Assembly: GCA_025463305.1 (NCBI GenBank)
Contig: JAOBWK010000021.1
Location: 21,223 to 85,222, forward strand
DNA from: Ilumatobacteraceae bacterium
GTDB lineage: Bacteria; Actinomycetota; Acidimicrobiia; Acidimicrobiales; Ilumatobacteraceae
Direction: 5' to 3'
DNA: 64,000 nt
This document shows positions 42,130 through 50,741 of this stretch, piece after piece (positions within the stretch are counted from its first letter, which is position 1; each line of letters starts with the position of its first letter). The position numbers were made by a program, and so were the translations under genes. The notes beneath the pieces were generated by a model. The model did no database searches and had not been told where the DNA came from. It was given only the letters and a program-made list of their open reading frames with translations.

Positions 42130-42236
42130 ATCTCCGGTTCGGGACTGGCCTCCGGTCGCGGACGACCTTGGGCCGCTCCTCGCGGCGGCTGGTCGCTGGC
42201 GCTCCTGGCGCCGCGTCCCAGCCCTCCCGTCGTGCC

Positions 42237-43574
42237 TCAGGCCTCGTAGGGGTGGTCGACCGCGGCTTCGACCAGCGAGCCGAGGTCCGGGGCGACGCCG
42301 GCCGCCAGGCGCATCCGCAGGGCCAGCGCGAACGACAGCGCAGCGGCCACGGATGACGCCACCAGGGCGAGCTCGACGCGCAGCAGTGCGTCGTGCGAGC
42401 TCAGCCAGACGACGAGTACGAACGTGACCAACCCGACCAGCCAGCCGAGCGCGACGAGCGAGTGGCCGTGCAGCGCGATCACTGCCTGGGCGAACGTCAG
42501 GGCGATCATGTAGATCCCAGAACCGAGGGCGAGCATCGTGATCGTCCGCGTTTCGAGGTGCGCTTGGAAGGCCTTCTCCAGCAACGTCGGCCCGATCGCG
42601 GCGGCGCCGAGGGCACCGGCGGCGGCCACCCCGGCGACGACGAGCAGGAGGTTGCGCAGCCCGTGGCGGAACTCGTCGAGCTTGCCAGCGCCGGCCAGGC
42701 CGGCCAGGCGGGGGAGCAGCGCAGCCTGCACCGCCTGGAACATGAACAGCGGGATGCGTCCGAGCAGCACGCCCGACCCGAACCACGTGACGGTCTGCGC
42801 CGCCGCATCGCCCTTGCCGTGCTCGAACAGGTCGAGCATGATCGGCCCGGCGTTGACGAGGCCGGCGCTGACGACGGATCCGGCGAGCAGCCAGCCGAGG
42901 TTCGGGGTGACCTCTGACCACGATGCCTCGGGGCCGGGGTCAGCACCGAGATCGCGGCGGAACATCACGACGAAGAAGCCGAGCAGCGGCGCGAGAGCCA
43001 CCACCATCGCGTAGGCCCCGATGGCCTTCACGCCGCTCGCCCAGAGCACCGTGCAGCCGATGATCTTCGTGGCGCCGTCGAAGCCGATGACGATGCCGTA
43101 GGACGAGAAGCGGCCGTGCCCCGCGCAGATGCCGCGAGCGATGTGGCCCGGCAGGTAGGCGAGGAAGCCGATCAACAGCGCAGCCGTCACCACCCAGTCG
43201 CCGTCGAAGAAGCGATCGGTGATCTGGCCGGAGGCGATCAGGATGATGAGCGTCACCAGCGCGGCGAGGATCAGCGCCAGCGGCAGGACCCGCCGCACGA
43301 GTGGCAGACCGCCCTGGCCGCGGGCGCGGCGTTGGGCGATCGAGCGGCCGAGCTCCTGTTCCAGCGGGATGAAGAACCCGGGCGCGAGGAAGAAGGTGGC
43401 GAACCACAGGCTGCTGATCGGCTTGAAGTCGACCTCGCCGAGAGCGCTCTTGCCGATCTTGAAGAAGGCGTAGCTGGAGATGCCGTTGACGAGGAGGCCG
43501 ACCCCCACCGGCAACGTGCCTTCGGGGAGCGGGAGACGCTGCAGCGCCGACGGTTGGTCGTTGTCCTTGGCCAA
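42237..43574 (-). CDS. Polysaccharide flippase-like multi-span membrane protein
   Basis: About 445 residues with 12-14 hydrophobic segments (for example LPLALILAALVTLIILIAS and NLLLVVAGVAAAGALGAAA) in the pattern of MATE/MVF-type oligosaccharide flippases. It lies between gmd and a SpoIID-domain gene in the polysaccharide region. Probable role: moving lipid-linked oligosaccharide across the membrane. The start is uncertain: a TTG at 43574 is used, while a GTG around 43604 or the frame start at 43661 are alternatives; none has a clear ribosome site. Confidence 0.74.
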   Translation of the reverse strand: MAKDNDQPSALQRLPLPEGTLPVGVGLLVNGISSYAFFKIGKSALGEVDFKPISSLWFATFFLAPGFFIPLEQELGRSIAQRRARGQGGLPLVRRVLPLALILAALVTLIILIASGQITDRFFDGDWVVTAALLIGFLAYLPGHIARGICAGHGRFSSYGIVIGFDGATKIIGCTVLWASGVKAIGAYAMVVALAPLLGFFVVMFRRDLGADPGPEASWSEVTPNLGWLLAGSVVSAGLVNAGPIMLDLFEHGKGDAAAQTVTWFGSGVLLGRIPLFMFQAVQAALLPRLAGLAGAGKLDEFRHGLRNLLLVVAGVAAAGALGAAAIGPTLLEKAFQAHLETRTITMLALGSGIYMIALTFAQAVIALHGHSLVALGWLVGLVTFVLVVWLSSHDALLRVELALVASSVAAALSFALALRMRLAAGVAPDLGSLVEAAVDHPYEA

Positions 43575-43707
43575 GGCAGCAACGCTACCGGGCGGCTCCA
43601 CTGGGGACCGACATCCGCCCTCGCAATGCCCGACGGCGCACCCGCGGCTTGAGCTACCCACCCTTCGTGCCGATGACTTCTGAGCACCTGGTCAGGAGGG
43701 GCAGACG

Positions 43708-46227
43708 ATGACGAGACGATTGAGCACGACACGGATGACGCGCGGGATCATGGCCGGTGCGGCGATGGCTGCGGCCGTCGCCATGCCCGTCGCACCGGTC
43801 GCCGCATCGGCTCCGGCCACCACCTCGCCGGCCAGCACCTCGAGCAGCATCATCCTCGACGGTCATGGCTACGGCCATGGGATCGGGCTCAGCCAGTACG
43901 GCGCCCTGGGGTATGCGATCAACCAGGGCTGGAGCGCCGCGCAGATCCTCGACCACTACTACGGCGGCACGGTGGCCGCCACCGCGCCGGCGAGCGACGA
44001 GACGGTGCGGATCACGGCGCTCGACGGTGCGCAGACCGCCGTCGTGCACGACAAGGGTGCGATGGTGATCGACGGGACGGCATCGACGACGTGGCACTCG
44101 CTCGTCGCCCGCGAGACGAGCGACGGCCACTACCGGGTCTATGGCCGCACCGACGCCGACGTCTGCCCGGCCGCCACCGACAACCTCGACGACCCGTCCA
44201 CCGGCTGGACCGTGGTCATCGCCGACCAGGCCGGCTCGGTCATGTTCCGCCCGCAGACCGACACGAGCGCGAGCACCGACTACTCCGACCTGGTCGGCCT
44301 GTGCGAGCCGAGCACCGGGCGGATCCGCTACTACCGCGGCGCGATCCGGGCCGTGAACGCCGGCAACGGTGCGAACCGCACGGTGAACCAGGTGCCGATC
44401 GAGCAGTACCTCCGCTCGGTCGTCGGCGGCGAGGTGTCGTACGGCTGGGCGGCGATGGGCGGCGGCAAGGGCGCCCAGGCGCTGCAGGCCCAGGCCGTCG
44501 CGGCGCGCAGCTACGGGCTGGCCGAGAACCGTGAGACCTGGGCCAAGACGTGCGACAACGTGTGCCAGACCTACCGCGGCGCGGCCTACCGGGCCGGTGT
44601 CGGCGGCGCGTTCGTGGCCCAGGAGTTCGGCCCGACCGATGCCGCAGTGGTGGCCACCGCCGGTGTGGTGCGTCGGTACGGATCGGCCAGCGGCGCGGTC
44701 GCGTACGCGATGTTCTCGTCGTCGTCGGGCGGCTACACCGCGACGAACACCCTCGGGTTCACGCCCGTGCCCGACGACGGCGATGCCGTCGCCGGCAACG
44801 CGGGACACACCTGGACCACCACGCTGGATCCGGCCGCGGTCGCCGCCGCCTACCCGGCCATCGGCTCGTACTCGGGCCTCACCGTGCTCACCCGCGACGG
44901 CAATGGTGAGTGGGGCGGGCGCGTGCTGACCATGACCGTCGACGGTTCCGCCGGGTCCGTGAACGTGACGGGTGATGCCTTCCGTTCCAAGTTCGGGTTG
45001 AAGTCGGCGTGGTTCCACGTCCGTGGCGCCACCGACCCGGCGCCGGCCACGACACCGCCGCCCGCGACCGCGAGCGTCCCGGGTGAGACCCCACCCGGCG
45101 ACTGCAGCGGCCGCGACGCCGATCTCATCGCGGGCACCACTGCTGACACCTCGGCCAGCCTCTTCACCCCGATCACCCCGATCCGCCTCATCGACACCCG
45201 CATCGGCCTCGGCACCGAAGCCACGCCGATCGCCGAGGCCTGCACGCTCGAGGTCGATCCCCACGTCGGACCCGGGGCGACCGCCGTGGTGGTCAACGTC
45301 ACCGCCGTCGCACCCACGATCAACGGCCACCTCACCGCGTACCCGTGTGGCGCCGACAAGCCTCTCGCCTCGATCGTGCCCATCGTCGCCAACCGCATCG
45401 TTCCCGGCTCGGCCATCGTGCCGCTCAACAGCGACGGCAAGTTCTGCGTGTTCTCCTCGGTGCCGACCGACCTCGTCATCGACCTGAGCGGCGTGTACTC
45501 GACCGCCGGCGGTGTCGGCTTCCAGCCGATCGTGGCCCAGCGGCGCTTCGACTCGCGCAACGGCGCGCTCGTTCCTGCCGGCACGGTGGTGCGGGTGTCG
45601 ATCGCCGGGTCGAACGGCATCCCGGCGTCGGCCACCGCCGCGGCGCTGACGGTGCACACGACCAACGCCACCGCCGACGGCTACGTCACCGTCTGGCCGT
45701 GCGGAACCGACCGGCCCACCACGTCCGTGCTCAACGCGACGAAGGGCATCGCCTCCACCAACCACACCGAGGTCGGCCTCGACGCCAGCGGTGCTGTCTG
45801 CCTGTACGCGCAGACGTCGATGCACCTGATCGTCGACGTCAGCGGCTGGTTCGGATCGTCGGCGACCGCGGCGTTCCACGCGCTCATGCCCTACCGGCTG
45901 ATGGACACCCGGGTGAACGTCGGGCTCACCGGGCCGTTCGGCAACGGCGACAACCGCGCGATCACGGTCGTCGGCTCCGGCGGCGTGCCGGCAACCGGCG
46001 TGGAGGCGATCGCGGCGGAGGTCACCACGGTCGACTCACCCGCCGTCGGCTTCATCACCGTCCACCCCTGCCTCACCCCGGTACCGTCGGTGTCGATGGT
46101 CCGCAACTCCGCCAACACCACCTCGGCGACGACGGTGACAGGCATCGTCGACGCGCAGGGACGCTGGTGCATGCAGGCCGGTGCGCCGATGCAGATGCTG
46201 ATCGACGTCAGCGGTTGGTACGGCTGA
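43708..46227 (+). CDS. Secreted SpoIID/LytB-domain protein with three C-terminal repeats
   Basis: An 839-residue exported protein. It has a signal peptide (about 1-33), a SpoIID-like region (about 45-440) and three repeats of about 117 residues (about 485-606, 606-722, 722-839). The SpoIID region begins with HGYGHGIGLSQYGALGY and contains VPIEQYLRSVVGGEVS and AQAVAARSYGLA, typical of peptidoglycan-active SpoIID/LytB proteins. Each repeat opens with R-[LF]-[IMF]-D-[ST]-R, has a central G-x-[LVI]-T-x-x-P-C and closes with V/I-D-[VL]-S-G-x-[YF]. The same repeat type is found in the protein at 60648. Likely a cell-wall-associated protein. The stop overlaps a GGDEF-like gene (TGATG). Confidence 0.85.
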   Translation: MTRRLSTTRMTRGIMAGAAMAAAVAMPVAPVAASAPATTSPASTSSSIILDGHGYGHGIGLSQYGALGYAINQGWSAAQILDHYYGGTVAATAPASDETVRITALDGAQTAVVHDKGAMVIDGTASTTWHSLVARETSDGHYRVYGRTDADVCPAATDNLDDPSTGWTVVIADQAGSVMFRPQTDTSASTDYSDLVGLCEPSTGRIRYYRGAIRAVNAGNGANRTVNQVPIEQYLRSVVGGEVSYGWAAMGGGKGAQALQAQAVAARSYGLAENRETWAKTCDNVCQTYRGAAYRAGVGGAFVAQEFGPTDAAVVATAGVVRRYGSASGAVAYAMFSSSSGGYTATNTLGFTPVPDDGDAVAGNAGHTWTTTLDPAAVAAAYPAIGSYSGLTVLTRDGNGEWGGRVLTMTVDGSAGSVNVTGDAFRSKFGLKSAWFHVRGATDPAPATTPPPATASVPGETPPGDCSGRDADLIAGTTADTSASLFTPITPIRLIDTRIGLGTEATPIAEACTLEVDPHVGPGATAVVVNVTAVAPTINGHLTAYPCGADKPLASIVPIVANRIVPGSAIVPLNSDGKFCVFSSVPTDLVIDLSGVYSTAGGVGFQPIVAQRRFDSRNGALVPAGTVVRVSIAGSNGIPASATAAALTVHTTNATADGYVTVWPCGTDRPTTSVLNATKGIASTNHTEVGLDASGAVCLYAQTSMHLIVDVSGWFGSSATAAFHALMPYRLMDTRVNVGLTGPFGNGDNRAITVVGSGGVPATGVEAIAAEVTTVDSPAVGFITVHPCLTPVPSVSMVRNSANTTSATTVTGIVDAQGRWCMQAGAPMQMLIDVSGWYG

Positions 46228-46805
46228 TGCTGGTGCCGGCCATCATCGTCGCCGCGGTCGCGCTGGTGGCGATGACCGTCCCACTCGTGGCGCTGCACCG
46301 CAATCGACGCGTGGACGAGCTGTCCGCCGAGCTGGCGTGCATCGACGGCGTGACCGGTCTCGCGAACCGGCGCTGCCTGGACCGCGACCTGGTGACGCTC
46401 ACGGCTGACCGCGAGTCGGCGGCCGCGGTGATGGCTGTCGTGATCGATCGCTTCGACACCCACCTCGACACCAACGGACCGGGGTTCGGCGACGAGCTGC
46501 TGCGTGCCGTCGGCTCGTCGATGAGCCGATCGGTGCGATCCAAGGACGTCGTCTACCGCTCCGACGGCCACGAGTTCTGCGTGGTCCTGCGCGGTTCGGG
46601 CGCCAAGGAGGCGATGCGGGTCGCCGAACGCGTCCGGGTGTCGGTGAGCCGCCTGGTCCTGCCGGTGGAGGGCGGGGCGACGGTGTCGATCGGCGTGGCC
46701 CTCGGCAACGGCGGCGACGTGGTGAAGACGCTCGGCCGAGCCGACGCAGCGATGCGCGATGCGCAGCGCGGCGGATGCGACCGGGTGACGCTGGCCGCTC
46801 GCTGA
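46227..46805 (+). CDS. Single-span GGDEF-domain protein with degenerate signature
   Basis: A 192-residue protein: one N-terminal membrane helix (about 3-23) followed by a GGDEF-type domain (about 36-190; DGVTGLANRRCLDRDL is the standard opening). The signature reads D113-G-H-E-F117 instead of GGDEF, so the first glycine and the metal-binding aspartate are changed. Cyclic-di-GMP synthesis is doubtful; it may be a binding or structural relic. The start overlaps the SpoIID gene stop, which implies coupled translation with a cell-wall protein, an unusual pairing. Confidence 0.76.
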   Translation: MLVPAIIVAAVALVAMTVPLVALHRNRRVDELSAELACIDGVTGLANRRCLDRDLVTLTADRESAAAVMAVVIDRFDTHLDTNGPGFGDELLRAVGSSMSRSVRSKDVVYRSDGHEFCVVLRGSGAKEAMRVAERVRVSVSRLVLPVEGGATVSIGVALGNGGDVVKTLGRADAAMRDAQRGGCDRVTLAAR

Positions 46806-46848
46806 GCCGACCGCCGATCGATCAGCCCACCGAGATCCGCGAAGGGGA

Positions 46849-47229
46849 TCAGGCCGCCGGCAGGATCAGGTTGCGCACCTGCTGGCGGGCGACCTTGGCC
46901 ACCTCGTGGGCCTGGGTGAGCAGCTCGCCGGCGCGCTCGGGCAGCCGCTTCTCGAGCTCTTCCACGGCGGCGTCGACTCGCGTCTCGATCGACACGAGCC
47001 GGCTGTCGAGCGAGACCAGCCCGGCCTCGAGGCCGTCGACCAGCTCGGCCATCTGCGAGCGGCTGTCGCCGACCTGGCCGGCGAGCGACTTCTTCAGCTC
47101 CTGGCGGCGGACCTGCACTTTCTGGGCGGCGAGGACGGCGAGGCCGACGGTGATGTAGCCGGCGTCCTTCACGGGACCGAAGTCGATGGTGGGGAGCGTC
47201 GGGAGGTTGGGCAGCTTGACCTGGGGCAT
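46849..47229 (-). CDS. Small coiled-coil (phasin-like) protein
   Basis: A 126-residue protein with an N-terminal PQVKLPNLPTLPTIDFGPVKDAGYI segment, a hydrophobic stretch (ITVGLAVLAAQ) and then a long amphipathic helix rich in Q, E, K and R (about residues 40-115). It resembles phasin- or apolipoprotein-like helices that coat granules or membranes; this is judged from pattern only. The ATG at 47229 coincides with the expected transcription start of a near-consensus promoter (47236-47264), so the mRNA is likely leaderless. Function unknown. Confidence 0.68.
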   Translation of the reverse strand: MPQVKLPNLPTLPTIDFGPVKDAGYITVGLAVLAAQKVQVRRQELKKSLAGQVGDSRSQMAELVDGLEAGLVSLDSRLVSIETRVDAAVEELEKRLPERAGELLTQAHEVAKVARQQVRNLILPAA

Positions 47230-47235
47230 GAACAC

Positions 47236-47264
47236 ATCATATCCCACAGTGCTAACTTTTGCAA
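47236..47264 (-). promoter_or_regulatory. Near-consensus promoter with overlapping dyad, leaderless start
   Basis: On the minus strand TTGCAA (47264-47259) is followed after exactly 17 bases by TATGAT (47241-47236). The expected start point falls on the ATG at 47229. The inverted repeat AGTGCT/AGCACT (47248-47253 and 47264-47269) overlaps the -35 and spacer, and includes TTAGCACT, which equals most of a CIRCE half-site although the half-sites face the other way. A repressor site here is possible. Confidence 0.65.
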
Positions 47265-47354
47265 GCACTTTCCCCGTTGAGCGGTGAGTGTGGCGACGAG
47301 GGCGCGACCCGCTGCACTCGCGGCGCGGACCCACCCCGCTAGCCTCGTCAACTC

Positions 47355-50300
47355 GTGGACGTCAACACCGAACTCGCGCCGTCGGTCGTGGTGGTCGTCG
47401 TCGTCCATCAACCCGGTCCCGGCTTCGCCGAGGTCCTGAGCGGTCTGGCCGCGCAGGACTACCCGAACCTGAAGACGCTCTTCCTGGTCACGGGTGAGGC
47501 GGGCGACGTCGCGGCCACGATCACCGCCGTGCTGCCGACCGCGTTCGTCCGCGCCGTGGCCGGCAACCCGGGCTTCGGCCCGACGGCCAACGAGGTCCTC
47601 CGCCTGGTCGAGGGCGACAACGGGTTCTTCATGCTGATGCACGACGACGTCGCGCTGGAGCCCGGCGCGACGCGATTGCTGGTCGAGGAGCTCTACCGCT
47701 CGAACGCCGGCATCGTCGGACCGAAGCTCGTTCGCTGGAACGAGCCGGGGGTGCTCCAGCACGTCGGCCTCGGCGTCGACCGCTTCGGCGAGGTCGATCC
47801 GCTGGTGGAACCGGGTGAGGCCGATCAGGAGCAGCACGACGCCGTCCGCGACGTGTTCGCGCTCCCGTCCGCGTGCCTGCTGGTCCGCGCCGACCTGTTC
47901 CGCACGCTCGACGGGTTCGACCCGACGACGTCGTACTACGGCGACGACGTCGACCTGTGCTGGCGAGCCCACCTCAGCGGCGCCCGCGTCGTCGTGGTGC
48001 CCGCAGCCCGCGCCCGTCACCAGGAGATGCTGGCCGTCCGGCGGCCCGACCTCCCGCACCGCCTGCTCGCCGCTCGCCACCGCGTCCGCTCCGTTGCCAC
48101 GCTCACGGGCGGGCTGCGGCTGCCGCTGCTGCTCGTGCAGATGCTGATGCTGTGCCTGCTGGAGATGGTCGTCGGGCTGTTCACCGGTCGGCTCGGCGAG
48201 GCGCTCGCCTCGCTGCGGGCCACCCTCGGCCTGATCCCGCGCGTCGGGTCCATCATCCGCCGCCGGCGCGAGGTGTCTGCGCTGCGCGAGGTGCCCTACC
48301 GCGAGGTCGCCGGTCTGCAGATCCGCGGCAGCGCGCGGCTCGCGTCGTACCTGCGCACCCGTGAGCAGCAGCACATGGCGGTCGACCACAGCGCTGTCGG
48401 GACCAGCCGGTTCACCCGGAACACGGCCGGCCAGATCGCCGCCTGGACCACCATCGTGCTGCTGGTCATCGCCGGCAGCCGCTCGTTCATCATCCACGGC
48501 GTGCCGAACGTCGGCGAGTTCGCGCGGTTCCCGAGCAGCGCGCGCACGTTGCTCGGTGACTACTGGTCGGGCTGGTGGGGCCACGGTCTCGGCCGCACGG
48601 CATCGGCGCCCACCGGCATCGCGCTGATCGGCCTCGGTGGCATCGTCAGCCTCGGCCACCTCGGCCTGCTGCAGACCCTCGCCGTGGTGGCCTGGCTGCC
48701 CATCGGCTACTACGGCGCGTGGCGGTTGATGTCGATCTTCCCGTCGTCGCGGGCGCGCATCATCGGTCTCGTCGTCTTCGCTGCTGTGCCGCTGCCGTAC
48801 AACGCGCTCGCCGCCGGACGCTGGGGCGTGGTGGCTGCCTACGGCGCGCTCCCGTGGGTCGTGCACCTGCTGCGCTGCATCGCCCGGGTCGAGCCGGCGC
48901 TCACCGCGCGGGCCGATGCCGACATCCCCGATGCGTTCGCGCCGGTCGATCGGCGCGGCCAGGTGCGCAGTGCTGCGCAGCTAATGCTGCTCACCGGGGT
49001 GGTCTCGGCGTTCGTGCCGACGTTCGCCGGCATCGTCGCCATCGTCGGTCTCGGTCTGGCGATCGCCTCGCTCCTCGCCCGCAGCACGGTGCGCACCGCC
49101 GTCACGTTCCTCGTCACCGGGGTCGCCGGCGGCGTGGCCGGGCTGTTGATCAACCTCCCGTGGCTCACCACCCTGTTCGGCAACGGCGGCTGGGACGCGT
49201 TCGTCGGTGCGCCCACCGTGGCCTCCACCGACGTCAGCATCAGCCGCACGCTGCGCTTCGCCGTCGGCCCCGACAAGCTCGGCGTGCTGGCCATCGCGCT
49301 GTGGTTGCCCGTGCTGGCCGCGCCGCTGCTCGCCCGTGGCTGGCGGCTGACGTGGTCCGCGCGCGCCGGCGTGCTCGCCGTCGCAGCGCTCGCGCTCGCG
49401 GTCGTCGGTCAGCGCGACCTGCTGCCGTTCCGCCTCCCCGAGATCGGCCTGCTGCTCGCCCCTGCTGCTGTCGGACTCGCGCTCGCCGCGGCGTGTGCGG
49501 CCGCCGCGTTCGAGCAGGACGTGCAGGGCGGCAGCTTCGGCTGGCGCCAACCGCTCGGCGTGCTCTGCGGGGCGGCGCTCGTGCTCGGCGCGATCCCGGC
49601 GGTCGCCTCGGCGTCGAACGGGCGCTGGTCCACGCCCACCACTGCGCTGCTCCAGCCCGAGGACCAGTTCAGCGGCAACCCGGCCGAGGGCGACTCGCGC
49701 ACGCTGTACATCGGCGACACCCGCGTCATGCCCGTCAGCGGCTGGCGGCTCGACGGCGCCGGCCAGAACGGCATCTCGTACTCCATCGTCGACGACGGCC
49801 CGCTCGACATCGCCGAGCACTGGACGGGCACCCCGTCGTCGGCCGAGACCGACGTCCGTGGCGTGCTGTCGCTGATGTCGTCGTCGGCAACGGCGCGCAT
49901 CGGTCGCCTGCTCGCCCCGTACTCGGTCCGCTACATCGTCATCCCGCTCGTCAACGGCATCGACTCCACGGTGGATCACCCGCTGCCCGCGCCGAGCGGA
50001 CTGCTCGCCGCGCTGGCCGCCCAGCTGGACCTGCAGCGGCTGTACACGCCCCCGAACTACATCGCGTTCGAGAACACGGCATGGATCCCGACCAGGGCGA
50101 CGCTCAGCGCGTCGGCCGCGGCCGACAGCAACGAAGCGGGTGCCGAGGCGCTCGTCGGTGGCGAGTTCGGCGGATCCACGCCGGAGCTGATCGGCATGCC
50201 CGACCGTGGACCGGCCACCGGTCCCGTCGCCGCCGGCGTGCTCTACGTCGCTGTGCCGTTCGACGCGCGCTGGCACCTCGAGGTCAACGGCACGAGCATC

Positions 50301-50741
50301 GCCCCACGGGTCGCGTTCGGCAGCACCCTCGCCTTCGACGTGCCCACCGCCGGGCAGGGCACGCTGCACTACGTCACCGACACCAGCCGGCACCTGGCCA
50401 TCTTGGTCCAGCTGCTGGCGTGGCTCGTCCTGCTCGTGCTGGCCAGCCGCGTCCGCTGGAACTGGTTGCACCGTCGCCGGCGCGGCCTGGTGGCCGACGA
50501 CGGGCCGTTGCTCCACCTCGGCGATCGCGTCGAACCGTTGGCACCCGCGATCATCGTGGCGCCGGTCGTGGCGCCACTGCCGACTGAGATCGAGCCCGCG
50601 GAGCCGTGGCCCGCAGACCCTCCACCCGTCGAGCCGCAGCCCGTCGAGGCTCCGGTCGCCGACGCACCGGTCGCCGACACGCAGATCGCCGACGGACAGC
50701 CGGCTGTCGGCGTGCCCGTCGAGAGGGAGCAGGACTCGTGA
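47355..50741 (+). CDS. GT2 glycosyltransferase fused to a large multi-span membrane domain
   Basis: A 1128-residue protein. Residues about 8-230 form a family 2 glycosyltransferase: VVVVVVHQPGPGFAEVLSGL, the DxD-like MLMHDDVALEPGA near residue 95, and YYGDDVDLCWRAHLSGA. About ten membrane helices follow (from about 255 to 770). A periplasmic part ends with YVAVPFDARWHLEVNG, and there is a last helix (about 1015-1035) and a proline/valine-rich cytoplasmic tail. Such proteins are conserved in actinobacteria next to DUF5719 genes and likely build a lipid-linked glycan; the sugar is unknown. GTG start at 47355; the stop overlaps the next gene (GTGA). Confidence 0.86.
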   Translation: MDVNTELAPSVVVVVVVHQPGPGFAEVLSGLAAQDYPNLKTLFLVTGEAGDVAATITAVLPTAFVRAVAGNPGFGPTANEVLRLVEGDNGFFMLMHDDVALEPGATRLLVEELYRSNAGIVGPKLVRWNEPGVLQHVGLGVDRFGEVDPLVEPGEADQEQHDAVRDVFALPSACLLVRADLFRTLDGFDPTTSYYGDDVDLCWRAHLSGARVVVVPAARARHQEMLAVRRPDLPHRLLAARHRVRSVATLTGGLRLPLLLVQMLMLCLLEMVVGLFTGRLGEALASLRATLGLIPRVGSIIRRRREVSALREVPYREVAGLQIRGSARLASYLRTREQQHMAVDHSAVGTSRFTRNTAGQIAAWTTIVLLVIAGSRSFIIHGVPNVGEFARFPSSARTLLGDYWSGWWGHGLGRTASAPTGIALIGLGGIVSLGHLGLLQTLAVVAWLPIGYYGAWRLMSIFPSSRARIIGLVVFAAVPLPYNALAAGRWGVVAAYGALPWVVHLLRCIARVEPALTARADADIPDAFAPVDRRGQVRSAAQLMLLTGVVSAFVPTFAGIVAIVGLGLAIASLLARSTVRTAVTFLVTGVAGGVAGLLINLPWLTTLFGNGGWDAFVGAPTVASTDVSISRTLRFAVGPDKLGVLAIALWLPVLAAPLLARGWRLTWSARAGVLAVAALALAVVGQRDLLPFRLPEIGLLLAPAAVGLALAAACAAAAFEQDVQGGSFGWRQPLGVLCGAALVLGAIPAVASASNGRWSTPTTALLQPEDQFSGNPAEGDSRTLYIGDTRVMPVSGWRLDGAGQNGISYSIVDDGPLDIAEHWTGTPSSAETDVRGVLSLMSSSATARIGRLLAPYSVRYIVIPLVNGIDSTVDHPLPAPSGLLAALAAQLDLQRLYTPPNYIAFENTAWIPTRATLSASAAADSNEAGAEALVGGEFGGSTPELIGMPDRGPATGPVAAGVLYVAVPFDARWHLEVNGTSIAPRVAFGSTLAFDVPTAGQGTLHYVTDTSRHLAILVQLLAWLVLLVLASRVRWNWLHRRRRGLVADDGPLLHLGDRVEPLAPAIIVAPVVAPLPTEIEPAEPWPADPPPVEPQPVEAPVADAPVADTQIADGQPAVGVPVEREQDS

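Noticed and set aside
42130..42236. Small gene or hairpin terminator between gmd and the flippase-like gene
   Set aside because: No convincing ribosome site, frame or long stem was found in these 107 bases.
47248..47269. CIRCE (HrcA) operator
   Set aside because: TTAGCACT is present, but the half-sites face outward compared with TTAGCACTC-N9-GAGTGCTAA and the spacing differs.
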